Assembly (NCBI RefSeq): GCF_900091595.1
Contig: NZ_FMCW01000005.1
Coordinates: 186,001 to 250,000, forward strand
Reading direction: 5' to 3'
Length of the DNA: 64,000 nucleotides
Source: Micromonospora haikouensis
Lineage (GTDB): Bacteria > Actinomycetota > Actinomycetes > Mycobacteriales > Micromonosporaceae
Both the position numbers and the translations under genes were made by a program. Below the pieces are notes generated by a model. It saw nothing but the letters and a program-made list of their open reading frames with translations. It ran no database searches and was not told where the DNA came from. This document shows, piece after piece, positions 41,846 to 50,476 of this stretch. Each line of letters starts with the position of its first letter. The first letter of the stretch is position 1.

Positions 41846-42565
41846 ATGCGGCGTCGACTGTCCACCATGATCGGCAGGCTGCGAACGGCCGGCGGCACGC
41901 GTCGGCGCTGGCTGCGCCGCGCCGCCGTCGCGGGCGTCGTCGGGGCGGCACTGCTGACGGGCGGCACCGTGGCCAGCGTGACGTGGATCCGCGACGGCGC
42001 GCAGGGGCACGTCTTCGCCGAGGCGGACGTCCCGGAGGCCCCCGTCGCGCTGGTGCTCGGCACGAAGGTGCACCCGGACGGGACGCCGTCGCCGTTCCTC
42101 ACCGCCCGGCTGGAGATCGCCCGGCGGCTGTTCGTCGCCGGGAAGGTCCGCGCCGTCCTGGTCTCCGGCGACAACATGAACGCCGACTACGACGAGCCGA
42201 CCGCGATGCGGCGCTGGCTGCTCGACAACGGGGTGCCGGCCGAGAAGATCGTGCTGGACTACGCGGGCTTCGACACGTACGACTCGTGCGCCCGCGCGAA
42301 GCGGATCTTCGGGGTGGAGCGGGCCACGGTGGTGACGCAGTCCTTCCACCTGCCCCGCGCCGTGGCGGTGTGCCGGCGGCTCGGCGTCGACGCCAGCGGG
42401 GTGGGCGACGAGACCGCCCGCGCGTACGCCAGGACGTGGCAGATCAGCTCCACCCGGGAGTACGGGGCCTGCGTGAAGGCCGCCGTCGACCTGCTCTCCG
42501 GCCGCGACCCCGCGCACCTCGGCCGCCGCGAGACCGGCGTCGACGACGCCCTGCGCAGCGCCTGA
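41846..42565 (+). CDS. YdcF/SanA/ElyC-like DUF218 protein
   Basis: A 239-residue protein with an N-terminal membrane anchor (AAVAGVVGAALLTGGTVASV) and an external DUF218 domain: VALVLGTKVHPDGTPSPFLTARLEIARRLFVAGKVRAVLVSGDN, DEPTAMRRWLLDNGVPAEKIVLDYAGFDTYDSCARAK, VVTQSFHLPRAVAVCRRLG. SanA-like members affect envelope permeability and vancomycin sensitivity. The enzymatic reaction is not known. Confidence 0.88.
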   Translation: MRRRLSTMIGRLRTAGGTRRRWLRRAAVAGVVGAALLTGGTVASVTWIRDGAQGHVFAEADVPEAPVALVLGTKVHPDGTPSPFLTARLEIARRLFVAGKVRAVLVSGDNMNADYDEPTAMRRWLLDNGVPAEKIVLDYAGFDTYDSCARAKRIFGVERATVVTQSFHLPRAVAVCRRLGVDASGVGDETARAYARTWQISSTREYGACVKAAVDLLSGRDPAHLGRRETGVDDALRSA

Positions 42566-42575
42566 GCCGGACTCG

Positions 42576-43478
42576 CTAGCCGGCGGGCAGCCGGGCGTCC
42601 AGCCAGCTCAGCAGGGCGGCCGTGTACTGCGGGCTGATGCTGTCGAGGCTCGTGCCCTCGCCGAGGGTCGGGTAGTGGTCGCAGCCGTCCAGCCGGCAGA
42701 CGGTGGGCGGATCGGCCGCCCCGGCGGTGGCGCGCCGCCAGGCGGCGACGCTGTCGTCGATGGGGATCCACGCGTCGGTCACGCCGTAGAACAGCAGCAC
42801 GGGGCAGCCCACCCGGGCGAACACCGGGACCGGGTCGAAGTCCATGTCGCGCCAGGTGCCCGGCTGGTCGGGCAGCGCGCGCGGCAGGTAGACCAGCGGA
42901 AACCAGGGGCGGGCGGCGACAGCGTCCACGGCCGCCTGCGCCCTCGCGCGATCGAGGTCGCCCCGCAGGTACGCCTCCGTCGCGGCCCGCACCCGTCCCA
43001 GCTCGGCCAGGTCGTCGTCGCCGTACCCGTTGCGGCGCAGCTGCTCGGCGGTGCCGTAGCGCATTTGGACGGCGGGGCTGACCCCGCTGCCGGAGACGAG
43101 CACGAGGAAGGCGACCCGGTCGGGCCGGAGCCCGGCGGCCAGCGGGGCGGCCCAGGCGCCCTGGCTCAGCCCCCACAGCCCGACCGGCACGTCGCCGACG
43201 TGGCGGCGCAGCACGTCGACCGCCGCGATCGCGTCGGCGGCCTGGTCGGCCAGGGGCACGTCGTGGCCGTCGACGCGGGGCCGGCGGTCGAAGCGCAGCA
43301 CCGCGACCCCGGCGCCGGGCAGCAGCTGGGCCAGGTGTTCGTAGCAGAAGTGCGACCGGTGCCCCGCCTCGGCCGCGTGCAGCACGACCAGCCCGCCCCG
43401 CACCGGGCCGGTCGGCAGGCTCAGCGTGGCCGGCAACCGCGTGCCGGCGACGTCGACGCTCAACTCCACACGCGACAC
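42576..43478 (-). CDS. alpha/beta-hydrolase (dienelactone hydrolase-like)
   Basis: A 300-residue hydrolase. The nucleophile elbow is VGLWGLSQGAWAAPLAAG (Ser). The acid is probably in LLFYGVTDAWIPIDDS and the His in LDGCDHYPTLGEG. The opening VELSVDVAGTRLPATLSLP and GGLVVLHAAEAGHRSH are typical of acyl- or ester-cleaving enzymes. I use the GTG at 43476-43478 (VSRVELSV). It lies convergently 10 bases from the YdcF gene. The substrate is unknown. Confidence 0.87.
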   Translation of the reverse strand: MSRVELSVDVAGTRLPATLSLPTGPVRGGLVVLHAAEAGHRSHFCYEHLAQLLPGAGVAVLRFDRRPRVDGHDVPLADQAADAIAAVDVLRRHVGDVPVGLWGLSQGAWAAPLAAGLRPDRVAFLVLVSGSGVSPAVQMRYGTAEQLRRNGYGDDDLAELGRVRAATEAYLRGDLDRARAQAAVDAVAARPWFPLVYLPRALPDQPGTWRDMDFDPVPVFARVGCPVLLFYGVTDAWIPIDDSVAAWRRATAGAADPPTVCRLDGCDHYPTLGEGTSLDSISPQYTAALLSWLDARLPAG

Positions 43479-43603
43479 CCCATCACGCCGGCCCGGCCCG
43501 CGCTGCCCCGCCCCGGCACCCCGGCGTTTCCCGACCTTGGACGGTTGGCGTCGGCTGGTGACAGTCGGCTGGTGACGACAACCGTCCAGGAATGCGGGCC
43601 GGA

Positions 43604-43949
43604 TCAGGCGGGGACGGTGCCGACCCGGATGCGGTTGCCGTCGGGGTCGGTTAGCTGGAACTCGCGGCCCCAGTCCCGCTCCGCGACCTCGACGCCGCCG
43701 CAGGCCGCCGCAGGCCGCCGCGACCGCGTCGACGTCGTCGACGTACAGGTAGAGCGAGGTGCCCGGCCGGGCGTCCCCCGCGTGCTCCGACAGGTGCACC
43801 TCGATGCCGCCCCGCGCGATGCTCACGTATCTCGGCAGCTCCGGCGCGAACCGGTGCTCCCACTGCCTGCGGAAGCCGAGCCGGGCATACCAGCCGGCGG
43901 TGGCCTCCGCGTCCGCGACCCGCAGCACGGGTGCCAGTCGTTCCGTCAT
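43604..43949 (-). pseudogene. VOC family (glyoxalase/bleomycin resistance) gene, frameshifted by 10-bp duplication
   Basis: The N-terminal part is intact (MTERLAPVLRVADAEATAGWYARLGFRRQWEHRFAPELPRYVSIARGGIEVHLSEH, YLYVDDVDAVAAACGG). After GG the frame changes: a direct duplication of caggccgccg (43701-43720) adds 10 bases. Removing one copy restores VEVAERDWGREFQLTDPDGNRIRVGTVPA and a stop at 43604, the standard VOC ending with its metal-binding Glu (REFQLTDPDGN). As written, the product reads on in the wrong frame through the downstream gene. It may be a true recent inactivation, phase variation, or an assembly error. Confidence 0.8.
43701..43720. repeat. 10-bp tandem duplication
   Basis: caggccgccg occurs twice in direct succession and is the cause of the VOC frameshift. 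Confidence 0.9.
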
Positions 43950-43989
43950 CCGCACAGTGTGCACGCAGAGACCGACAGCCGACGGGGGC

Positions 43990-44616
43990 TCAGGAGACGT
44001 CGCTGAAGCGCCGCAGGGTCCAGCGGGGCGGCGGCCAGCCGGTGGGATCGCCGTCGGTGGTCCACTCGGTGATCGAGGCCGGCGCCACCTCCATGTCGAA
44101 CGCCCGGAACAGCGGCTGCGCGGCGAGCGCGTGGAAGGACGCCTCGACCGTCTCGGTGTGCCCGACCAGCACGGCCGTGCCACCCCAGTGCCGGTGCGCG
44201 ATGTCCATGATCGCGCGGCTGACGCGGACGACCAGCTCGGCCCAGCTCTCGTTGCCCTCCTCGAACGGCCGGAACACCCCGCCGCCCTCCACGGCGTGTT
44301 CGGTCTGGAACTGGGCGGTGGGCAGCCCGTCGGCGTACGGCGGGGTGTGCCAGGCGCAGAGCCCGCAGTCGGGCACCGGGCTGACGCCCAGCGCCTCGGC
44401 GATGGGCCACGCGGTCTCCACCGTCCGGCGCAGCACCGACGAGTAGACCGCCACCGGACCGGCGACGGCGAGTTCGTCGCGCAGTCGGTCGGCCAGCCGG
44501 CGCGCCTGCTGGTGTCCAGAGTCGGTCAGTCCCCGGCAGCCACCGGGGCCGCCCACGACATCCTCGACCTTGTGCACCGACTCGCCGTGCCGGACGAAGA
44601 GGAGCCGAGTTCGCAT
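43990..44616 (-). CDS. histidine phosphatase superfamily protein
   Basis: A 208-residue phosphoglycerate-mutase-like phosphatase. The catalytic RHG is in LLFVRHGESVHK, the second Arg in YSSVLRRTVETAWPIAEAL and the distal His in AVLVGHTETVEASF. Residues 85-130 (CGLCAWHTPPYADGLP) form a longer lid than in small phosphatases. The substrate is unknown. The start ATG is directly next to a 17-bp palindrome that may regulate it. Confidence 0.88.
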   Translation of the reverse strand: MRTRLLFVRHGESVHKVEDVVGGPGGCRGLTDSGHQQARRLADRLRDELAVAGPVAVYSSVLRRTVETAWPIAEALGVSPVPDCGLCAWHTPPYADGLPTAQFQTEHAVEGGGVFRPFEEGNESWAELVVRVSRAIMDIAHRHWGGTAVLVGHTETVEASFHALAAQPLFRAFDMEVAPASITEWTTDGDPTGWPPPRWTLRRFSDVS

Positions 44617-44633
44617 CAGGACATCATGTCCTG
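44617..44633. promoter_or_regulatory. 17-bp palindrome abutting the phosphatase start
   Basis: caggacat-c-atgtcctg has perfect 8-bp arms and touches the start codon of the phosphatase gene. A repressor bound here would block both transcription and early translation. It could alternatively be chance symmetry. Confidence 0.45.
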
Positions 44634-44669
44634 CGTCGGGGCACCCTGTCGATCAAGCAGCGGCAACGT

Positions 44670-45197
44670 TCAGTACGTGACGCGGTACCAGTGGGCCGTC
44701 TCGCCGGGGATCGGCGTCAGTCGAACGGCAGGCCCGCCCGGGTCGTCGAAGATGCGCACCCCGGCGCCGAGCAGCACCGGAGCGAAGAAGATCAGGACCT
44801 CGTCGAGCAGTCCGGCCCGGACGCACTGCCGGGCGACGTCCGCGCCGAGGACGTTGACGTACCTGTCGCCGGCGGCCTCCCTGGCCTGCGCGACGGCGCC
44901 GGGCAGGTCGCCGACGAACGTGATCCCCGGGTGCGGCTCGGCCGGCGGCCGGTGGGTGAGGACGAACACCGGACCGTGGTACTGCCCGCCGAACGCGCCC
45001 TCCTTGTCGGTGCCCCGGTTGGGGTCGCCGCCGCCGAAGGTGCCGTTTCCCGCGAGGATCGCGCCGACCTGGGCCAGCAGGCGCTCCGCCGTCGGGTTCT
45101 CGCCGGTCAGGTGCTCGGTCAGCCAGGACATGTCGCCGCCGGGGCCGGCGATGTAGCCGTCGAGCGACGCCGTCGCCGAGTACAGCAGCTTGGCCAT
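44670..45197 (-). CDS. dihydrofolate reductase / RibD C-terminal family protein
   Basis: A 175-residue protein: MAKLLYSATASLDGYIAGPGGDMSWL, AILAGNGTFGG, PVFVLTHRPPAEPHPGITFVGDLPGAVAQAREAAGDRYVNVLGADVARQCVRAGLLDEVLIFFAPVLLGAGVRIF. This is the common actinobacterial YyaP/RibD-C reductase type, which binds NADPH and has mostly unassigned substrates. GGAG stands 4 bases before the ATG at 45195-45197. The frame open upstream to 45284 includes the ychF-tail repeat and is not gene. Confidence 0.88.
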   Translation of the reverse strand: MAKLLYSATASLDGYIAGPGGDMSWLTEHLTGENPTAERLLAQVGAILAGNGTFGGGDPNRGTDKEGAFGGQYHGPVFVLTHRPPAEPHPGITFVGDLPGAVAQAREAAGDRYVNVLGADVARQCVRAGLLDEVLIFFAPVLLGAGVRIFDDPGGPAVRLTPIPGETAHWYRVTY

Positions 45198-45260
45198 GGT
45201 GCTCCGTTCGTCGGTGGTCGGCCGGGTGGACCGTCGCCGGCCGGCGAACCCGTCGGCGGG

Positions 45261-45289
45261 CGGCCTCAGACGTTGAAGCGGCACTTCAC
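45261..45289. repeat. left direct repeat: copy of the ychF 3' end
   Basis: cggcctcagacgttgaagcgg is identical over 21 bp to 46047-46067, with 7 of the next 8 bases also alike. The sequence equals the last codons and stop of ychF read on the minus strand, but here no gene uses it. Confidence 0.85.
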
Positions 45290-45347
45290 CGGGTTGCGTC
45301 GCCGATCAACAGCTTGACGCACCGTCGCGACCGTCGGAGAACCCCAC

Positions 45348-45743
45348 CTACAGCGCTATGGTCCGCACCCGCCGCCCGCACAGCTTGACCATGTCGTCGA
45401 CATCGGAGGTCAGGACCGCCACCGGTGCGGGTAGCCGTAGCGCCACCTCGGCGACCATGGCGTCGATGGCGTACTTGTGCCCATGTAGCCCTGCCGCCTT
45501 CAGCAGCCCGGCACTGCGACGGGCACTCTCCTTCGTCACCGCCTCCACTCGGATTCGGGACAGCAACCAGTTCAGCCGCGCGATGTCCAGACCGGAGTGG
45601 GAGACCTCGATGATCGTGGCCGCCGACATGGCGAGGTCGACCCCATCACGCTCCGCCTGCTCGAACAGACGCATTACCTTTCGATCCTGGTCGATCCACC
45701 TTGAGAAGCCCTGCGAGTCGAGCACCAGCGACTCAAGGCTCAC
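45348..45743 (-). CDS. vapC: PIN-domain toxin, VapC-like
   Basis: A 131-residue PIN-domain protein. Acidic candidates for the Mg site are the Asp in LVLDSQGFSRW, the Glu in ATIIEVSHSG, the Asp in KYAIDAMVAEVAL and the Asp residues in VLTSDVDDMVKLCG. VapC toxins are endoribonucleases, often cutting tRNA. Its start overlaps the stop of the upstream antitoxin gene by 4 bases. The flanking ychF-tail repeats and slightly lower GC content suggest acquisition. Confidence 0.85.
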   Translation of the reverse strand: MSLESLVLDSQGFSRWIDQDRKVMRLFEQAERDGVDLAMSAATIIEVSHSGLDIARLNWLLSRIRVEAVTKESARRSAGLLKAAGLHGHKYAIDAMVAEVALRLPAPVAVLTSDVDDMVKLCGRRVRTIAL

Positions 45744-45979
45744 GCCGCACGCCCGATCTCCTCGGTCCCGTGCAACAGCGCCCGAGCCTCGGCCATCTCC
45801 TCGTCAGTGAACGCCCCGAGCTCGCCTTGGTAACGGTCCAACTCCTCCCGGAGAAGTCGGCGCCGCTCGGCCCGCTCGGCCAGCTCGGTGAGGTAGCCGG
45901 AGACGTTGTCGGTGTGGGTCTTCATGCTCTCCAGCAGCTCTGCCGGCAGCGTGATGGTGACCTTCTTCGTCCTCGCCAT
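45740..45979 (-). CDS. vapB: ribbon-helix-helix antitoxin
   Basis: A 79-residue protein. ARTKKVTITLPAELLESMKTHTDNVSGYLTELAERAERRRLLREELDRY is an RHH DNA-binding N-terminus; the acidic C-terminal part (GELGAFTDEEMAEARALLHG) would wrap the toxin. It is read before and overlaps vapC. Promoter TATGGT lies 6 bases upstream of the ATG, with TACCACGG direct repeats around it (45990 and 46001), consistent with autoregulation. Confidence 0.85.
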   Translation of the reverse strand: MARTKKVTITLPAELLESMKTHTDNVSGYLTELAERAERRRLLREELDRYQGELGAFTDEEMAEARALLHGTEEIGRAA

Positions 45980-45985
45980 TCACCG

Positions 45986-46008
45986 ACCATACCACGGTGT
46001 TACCACGG
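45986..46008 (-). promoter_or_regulatory. vapB promoter and putative autoregulatory direct repeats
   Basis: Minus-strand TATGGT (45986-45991) precedes the start codon by 6 bases. TACCACGG is repeated with an 11-bp period (45990-45997, 46001-46008), one helical turn, and overlaps the -10: a good site for tandem RHH dimers. Confidence 0.6.
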
Positions 46009-46051
46009 CTGAGCGGAACCGATCCGAGCCGCTCGCATGACCTGACCGGCC

Positions 46052-47137
<1,086 letters not shown>

Positions 47138-47145
47138 GGCCGGCC

Positions 47146-47151
47146 AGTCTA
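47146..47151 (-). promoter_or_regulatory. -10 element TAGACT for ychF
   Basis: TAGACT on the minus strand ends 8 bases before the ychF GTG; no ribosome site. Confidence 0.4.
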
Positions 47152-47194
47152 CGCGGCCGACCCCCGCCGCCTCCCGTCAGCTCGCCTCACCGGG

Positions 47195-47959
47195 TCACCG
47201 GCCGCCTCCGGTCGGCTCACCTCGGTCGGCCAGCAGCCGCGGCTCGATCCGGGTCTCCCGGACCTCCCCGTCGGCGGCGCGCGCGACCTCGTACGCGGCG
47301 ACGCCCGGCCGGTCGGCGACCGCCTCGACCAGGCGGGTGCCCCGGTAGACGAGCCCGACGCCGTCGTCGGTGCAGTGGCTCGTCGGCAGCGTGCCGTCGG
47401 CGACCAGCGCGTGCATCAGGGGTCGCCGCTGCTCCTCGCTGTCGTAGTGCACCCCGTTGCCGTACGGCAGCCAGCCCAGGCCGTCGGTGAAGCCGCGCAG
47501 CCGGGGGCCGAAGCTGTCAGTGGCACCGCCGAGGTGCCAGCAGATCGAGCCGGCGGAGACCCCGGCCAGCACCACCCCGGCCTGCCAGCACTCGTGCAGG
47601 ATCTCGTCGAGGCCGTGCACGCGCCACACCGCGCACAGGTTGGCGACGCTGCCGCCGCCGACCCAGAGCACGTCCTGGGCGAGCAGGTGCGCCCGGACGT
47701 CGTCGACGTTCGGCATCGGGAACAGCGCCAGGTGCGACGCGCGGAACCGGGTGCCGGCGAACGCCGCGTGGACGGCGGCGATCGAGGAGTCCCGGTCGCC
47801 GACGGCCTGGCCGAGGTAGCACAGCCGGGGTGCGGGACCGGCCTCGGCCAGCTCGGCGGCCAGCTCGAAGACCGGGCCGGGGCGCAGGTCGTAGGGCCCG
47901 CGTTGGCGGCTGAGGAAGCCCATGCTGGTGGCGACGATGGTGGGTTCGCTGGCGGGCAC
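47195..47959 (-). CDS. S51 family (dipeptidase E-like) peptidase
   Basis: A 254-residue protein. The nucleophile Ser lies in VVLAGVSAGSICWHLGG, with VLWVGGGSVANLCAVW before it and the catalytic His probably in DGVGLVYRG or the HYDSEEQRRP region. The family includes PepE aspartyl dipeptidases and cyanophycinases; this form is the common actinobacterial PepE-like protein. I use the GTG at 47957-47959 (VPASEPTIVATSMGF). It is downstream of marR on the same strand, separated by a minisatellite. Confidence 0.87.
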   Translation of the reverse strand: MPASEPTIVATSMGFLSRQRGPYDLRPGPVFELAAELAEAGPAPRLCYLGQAVGDRDSSIAAVHAAFAGTRFRASHLALFPMPNVDDVRAHLLAQDVLWVGGGSVANLCAVWRVHGLDEILHECWQAGVVLAGVSAGSICWHLGGATDSFGPRLRGFTDGLGWLPYGNGVHYDSEEQRRPLMHALVADGTLPTSHCTDDGVGLVYRGTRLVEAVADRPGVAAYEVARAADGEVRETRIEPRLLADRGEPTGGGR

Positions 47960-48021
47960 GGCGGTCGGTCCTCTCCTCGGCGGGCCGTCGCGACGCGCGT
48001 CGGGCGCGCGGCGCGGCCTCA

Positions 48022-48096
48022 GGGCGGGTGGGGTCAGGGCGGGTGGGGTCAGGGCGGGTGGGGTCAGGGCGGGTGGGGTCAGGGCGGGTGGGGTCA
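48022..48096. repeat. 15-bp minisatellite, 5 exact units, at the marR 3' end
   Basis: gggcgggtggggtca is repeated five times. The unit length keeps the marR frame and each unit contains TGA on the minus strand, so the gene has five consecutive in-frame stops. It also sets the distance to the S51 gene. Confidence 0.92.
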
Positions 48097-48633
48097 GGGG
48101 CGGGTGCGGGGGCGACGGTTGGTGACGTCCGGGGCGGCTGTGGGGGCGGCAGCGGCGAGCAGGTCGCGCAGCAGCTCCGCGAGCCGCTCCTGGTCCCGCT
48201 GCGGCAGGGCGTCGAGCAGCCGCCGCTGGGTGGCCAGCCCGGCGTCGGCGGCCTCCTCGGCCACCTGCCGGCCGGTGTCGGTGAGGGTCACCTGGAGACC
48301 CCGCCGGTCGGCCGGGTCGGGGACGCGGCGGACGAGGCCGGCGCGCTCCAGGCGGTCGAGGCGACCGGTCATCCCGCCCGAGGTGAGCATCAGCCCGGCG
48401 GCCAGGGCCTTGGGGGCGAGCGTGTACGGGGCGCCGGCCCGGCGCAGGGCGGCCAGCACGTCGAACTCGCCCCGGCTGATGCCCCAGGCCGCGTACGCCC
48501 GCTCCTGCTCGTCGCCGACCAGCCGGGCCAGGCGGAAGATCCGGCCGAAGACGGCCATCGGCTCGGGCCGCATCCCGGCGCGCTCGCGCCGCCACTGCTC
48601 GACGATGGCGTCGACGTCGTCCCGCTCGGTCAC
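48094..48633 (-). CDS. MarR family transcriptional regulator
   Basis: A 179-residue MarR protein: RIFRLARLVGDEQERAYAAWGISRGEFDVLAALRRAGAPYTLAPKALAAGLMLTSGGMTGRLDRLERAGLVRRVPDPADRRGLQVTLTDTG, the full winged helix with the DxR wing. Divergence from an EamA exporter, with a palindromic site between, suggests it represses that exporter and itself. The start at GTG 48631-48633 (VTERDDVDAIVEQWRRER) fits relatives; a GTG at 48651 is the alternative. Confidence 0.9.
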   Translation of the reverse strand: MTERDDVDAIVEQWRRERAGMRPEPMAVFGRIFRLARLVGDEQERAYAAWGISRGEFDVLAALRRAGAPYTLAPKALAAGLMLTSGGMTGRLDRLERAGLVRRVPDPADRRGLQVTLTDTGRQVAEEAADAGLATQRRLLDALPQRDQERLAELLRDLLAAAAPTAAPDVTNRRPRTRP

Positions 48634-48682
48634 CCCGGCATTGTGCCCCACCTCGCACTGGCGCTGTTGACTCGGAGGTGAT

Positions 48683-48700
48683 TAGCTTACATTCAAGCTA
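48683..48700. promoter_or_regulatory. candidate MarR operator
   Basis: TAGCTT-acattc-AAGCTA is a perfect inverted repeat in the AT-rich divergent spacer, followed by an extra tagcta half-site (48703-48708). Position and form fit MarR binding. Confidence 0.6.
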
Positions 48701-48725
48701 CTTAGCTACTAATGATTGGTCTCCC

Positions 48726-50000
48726 ATGCCCCGCCGCACCGCCGACCTGCTGGCCACCGCCGCCGCGCCCGCCGCCTGGGGCACCACCTACCTGGTCACC
48801 TCCGAGCTGCTGCCGCCCGACCGGCCGCTCTGGTCGGCGGTGGTGCGGGCCCTCCCGGCCGGCCTGCTGCTGCTCGCCGTGACCCGACGCCGCCCCCACG
48901 GCGCGTGGTGGTGGCGGGCCGCCGCGCTCGGCGCGCTCAACATCGGCGCGTTCTTCCCGCTGCTCTTCTACGCCGCGTACCGGCTGCCCGGCGGCACCGC
49001 CGCCGTGCTCGGCGCGGCGCAGCCGCTGCTGGTCGCCGCGCTGGCCGTGGGCGCCCTCGGCGAGCGCCCCCGGCCGCCGGCCCTGCTCGCCGCGATCGCC
49101 GCGCCGCTGGGCGTGACGCTGGTCGTGCTCCGCCCCGACGCCGGCACCGACCCGCTGGGCGTGGCCGCGGGGCTCATCGGCACCGCCGCGATGGCGGCCG
49201 GGCTGGTGCTGACCCGCCGCTGGGGCCGCCCGCCCGGCGTCGGCACCCTCGCGGCGACGAGCTGGCAGCTCACCGCCGGGGGCCTGCTGATCGCGCCGCT
49301 CGCGGTCGCGGTCGAGGGACCGCCGCCGCCCGTCGACGGCCCGGCCCTGCTCGGGTACGCCTGGCTCGGGCTGGTCGGCACCGCCGCCGCGTACGCCCTG
49401 TGGTTCCGCGGCGCGGCGCGGCTGCCCCTGACCCAGGTCTCCGTGCTCGGCGCGCTGAGCCCGCTGACCGCCGCCGCGCTCGGCTGGCTGGTGCTGGGCC
49501 AGGCGTTGAGCGCGACGCAGCTCGCGGGCTTCGCCGTGGCGATCGCCGCGACCGTCGTCGGTCAGCTCCCGGCGCTGCCGGGCGCCCGGCCCGGACGACG
49601 CGCCGCCGGCCGCCGGCGTCCCCCGACGACGCTCTCCGCAGACACGTCGCCGCCCGCCGGCCACCGGGGGCCCGGTACGACGCCGCCCGCAGGCGCGCCG
49701 CCGGCCGCCGGCAACCGGGGGCCCGGGACGGCGCCGTGCGCAGGCGCGTCGCCGCCCGCCGGCTATCGGAACTCGCGGCTGCCGGCACCGGAGAACACGT
49801 CGGTGGCGAACTCCCGGCGGACCGTCGGCGGCAGCTCCCCGGCCGCCGCGCCCGGTAGCGTGAACCGGTGCGCGGCGGACGGGCCGGCCGCCTCCGACTC
49901 CCCGAGCATCCAGCGCACCTCGTCGACCGTCCAGCCCAGCCCGGTGCGACCGGCGATCTCGCGCACCAGGCGCAGCCCCACCCGGGTGTCGTCGTCGTAG
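48726..50000 (+). CDS. EamA (DMT) family exporter with abnormal C-terminal extension
   Basis: A 424-residue frame. Residues 1-287 form a normal ten-helix EamA transporter (AAPAAWGTTYLVTSELLPPDRPLWSAVVRALPAG, second repeat from LIGTAAMAAGLVLTRRWG). The stop expected near 49590 is absent, and the frame continues 137 residues through a Gly/Pro/Ala-rich minisatellite (HRGPGTTPPAGAPPAAGNRGPG) and then antisense through the convergent gene for 238 bp. The substrate is unknown; MarR-controlled EamA proteins often export metabolites or drugs. ATG at 48726 begins MPRRTADLLATAAAP. Confidence 0.85.
   Translation: MPRRTADLLATAAAPAAWGTTYLVTSELLPPDRPLWSAVVRALPAGLLLLAVTRRRPHGAWWWRAAALGALNIGAFFPLLFYAAYRLPGGTAAVLGAAQPLLVAALAVGALGERPRPPALLAAIAAPLGVTLVVLRPDAGTDPLGVAAGLIGTAAMAAGLVLTRRWGRPPGVGTLAATSWQLTAGGLLIAPLAVAVEGPPPPVDGPALLGYAWLGLVGTAAAYALWFRGAARLPLTQVSVLGALSPLTAAALGWLVLGQALSATQLAGFAVAIAATVVGQLPALPGARPGRRAAGRRRPPTTLSADTSPPAGHRGPGTTPPAGAPPAAGNRGPGTAPCAGASPPAGYRNSRLPAPENTSVANSRRTVGGSSPAAAPGSVNRCAADGPAASDSPSIQRTSSTVQPSPVRPAISRTRRSPTRVSSS
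49638..49770. repeat. 51-bp minisatellite across convergent 3' ends
   Basis: Units start at 49638, 49689 and 49740 (gcaga/gcagg...cgccgcccgccgg...), the third partial. The unit is 17 codons long, so it extends the EamA frame without shifting it. The last unit contains the TAG stop of the opposing gene. Confidence 0.85.
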
Positions 50001-50221
50001 AAGCGCATGCACCAGTGGTGCGCCCACATGCCGAGCGCACGCAGGCCGGCGGCGTCGAGCGAGGCGACGAGCCGGCCGCAGGCCGTGTCCGGGAACGCCC
50101 GCCCCGGGTCACCCGCCCGGTCCCGCTCGATCGCCCCGTACGCCGCCGGGGCGACCGCCCGCATCCGGTCGTAGAAGCCCTGGACCACCGTGCGGTCGAG
50201 CCGCGCCCGCCCCGACCGCAT
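49763..50221 (-). CDS. unknown 152-aa protein
   Basis: Residues 10-110 look well ordered: TVVQGFYDRMRAVAPAAYGAIERDRAGDPG, LGMWAHHWCMRFYDDDTRVGLRLVREIAGRTGLGWTVDEVRWMLGESEAA. I do not recognise the family. The aromatic and His/Cys-rich patch WAHHWCMRFYDDD could be a binding site. ATG 50219-50221 has a weak AGGGG 8 bases before it. Its 3' end is overlapped by the EamA frame from the other strand. Confidence 0.65.
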   Translation of the reverse strand: MRSGRARLDRTVVQGFYDRMRAVAPAAYGAIERDRAGDPGRAFPDTACGRLVASLDAAGLRALGMWAHHWCMRFYDDDTRVGLRLVREIAGRTGLGWTVDEVRWMLGESEAAGPSAAHRFTLPGAAAGELPPTVRREFATDVFSGAGSREFR

Positions 50222-50366
50222 CAGCGCACCCCTCGCCCGGCCACGCTCGCCATCGCCGCACCCCTTCTTGAGTTGGTGGCGGGACGGTACCGGCCACGAC
50301 CGACACTTTCCCGCCCGGTTCCGCCCGCCCCGGGCACACGCGGGCGGGCTGACCTGGAGCGCCGTT

Positions 50367-50418
50367 GTTAACAGGGGGCCCTTCCTCTACAGAAGGCGTT
50401 AACAAGGGGCCCCTCCTT
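50367..50418 (-). repeat. interspersed GGGGCCCC/GTTAAC element, copy C (inverted)
   Basis: On the minus strand: AAGGAGGGGCCCCTTGTTAAC, GCCTTCTGTAGAGG, then AAGGGCCCCCTGTTAAC. This is the only copy lying between divergent genes; it is 58 bp upstream of the Ada/AlkA start. Confidence 0.9.
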
Positions 50419-50476
50419 GCAACCAGGTCCGATTTCCGCGAGCCGGGCGCGGGGAGGGCGGGGCAGTATCGGTGGC

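Noticed and set aside
42576-44183. A single 535-aa protein joining the VOC and hydrolase sequences
   Set aside because: The two are separate families with independent starts; the joined frame exists only because of the 10-bp duplication in the VOC gene.
45197-45284. N-terminal extension of the RibD-like protein to 45284
   Set aside because: The extra codons come from the ychF-tail repeat and carry no family similarity; the ATG at 45197 has its own ribosome site.
48022-48096. Possible CRISPR-like array
   Set aside because: The units are 15 bp, adjacent without spacers, and there are no cas genes. It is a minisatellite.
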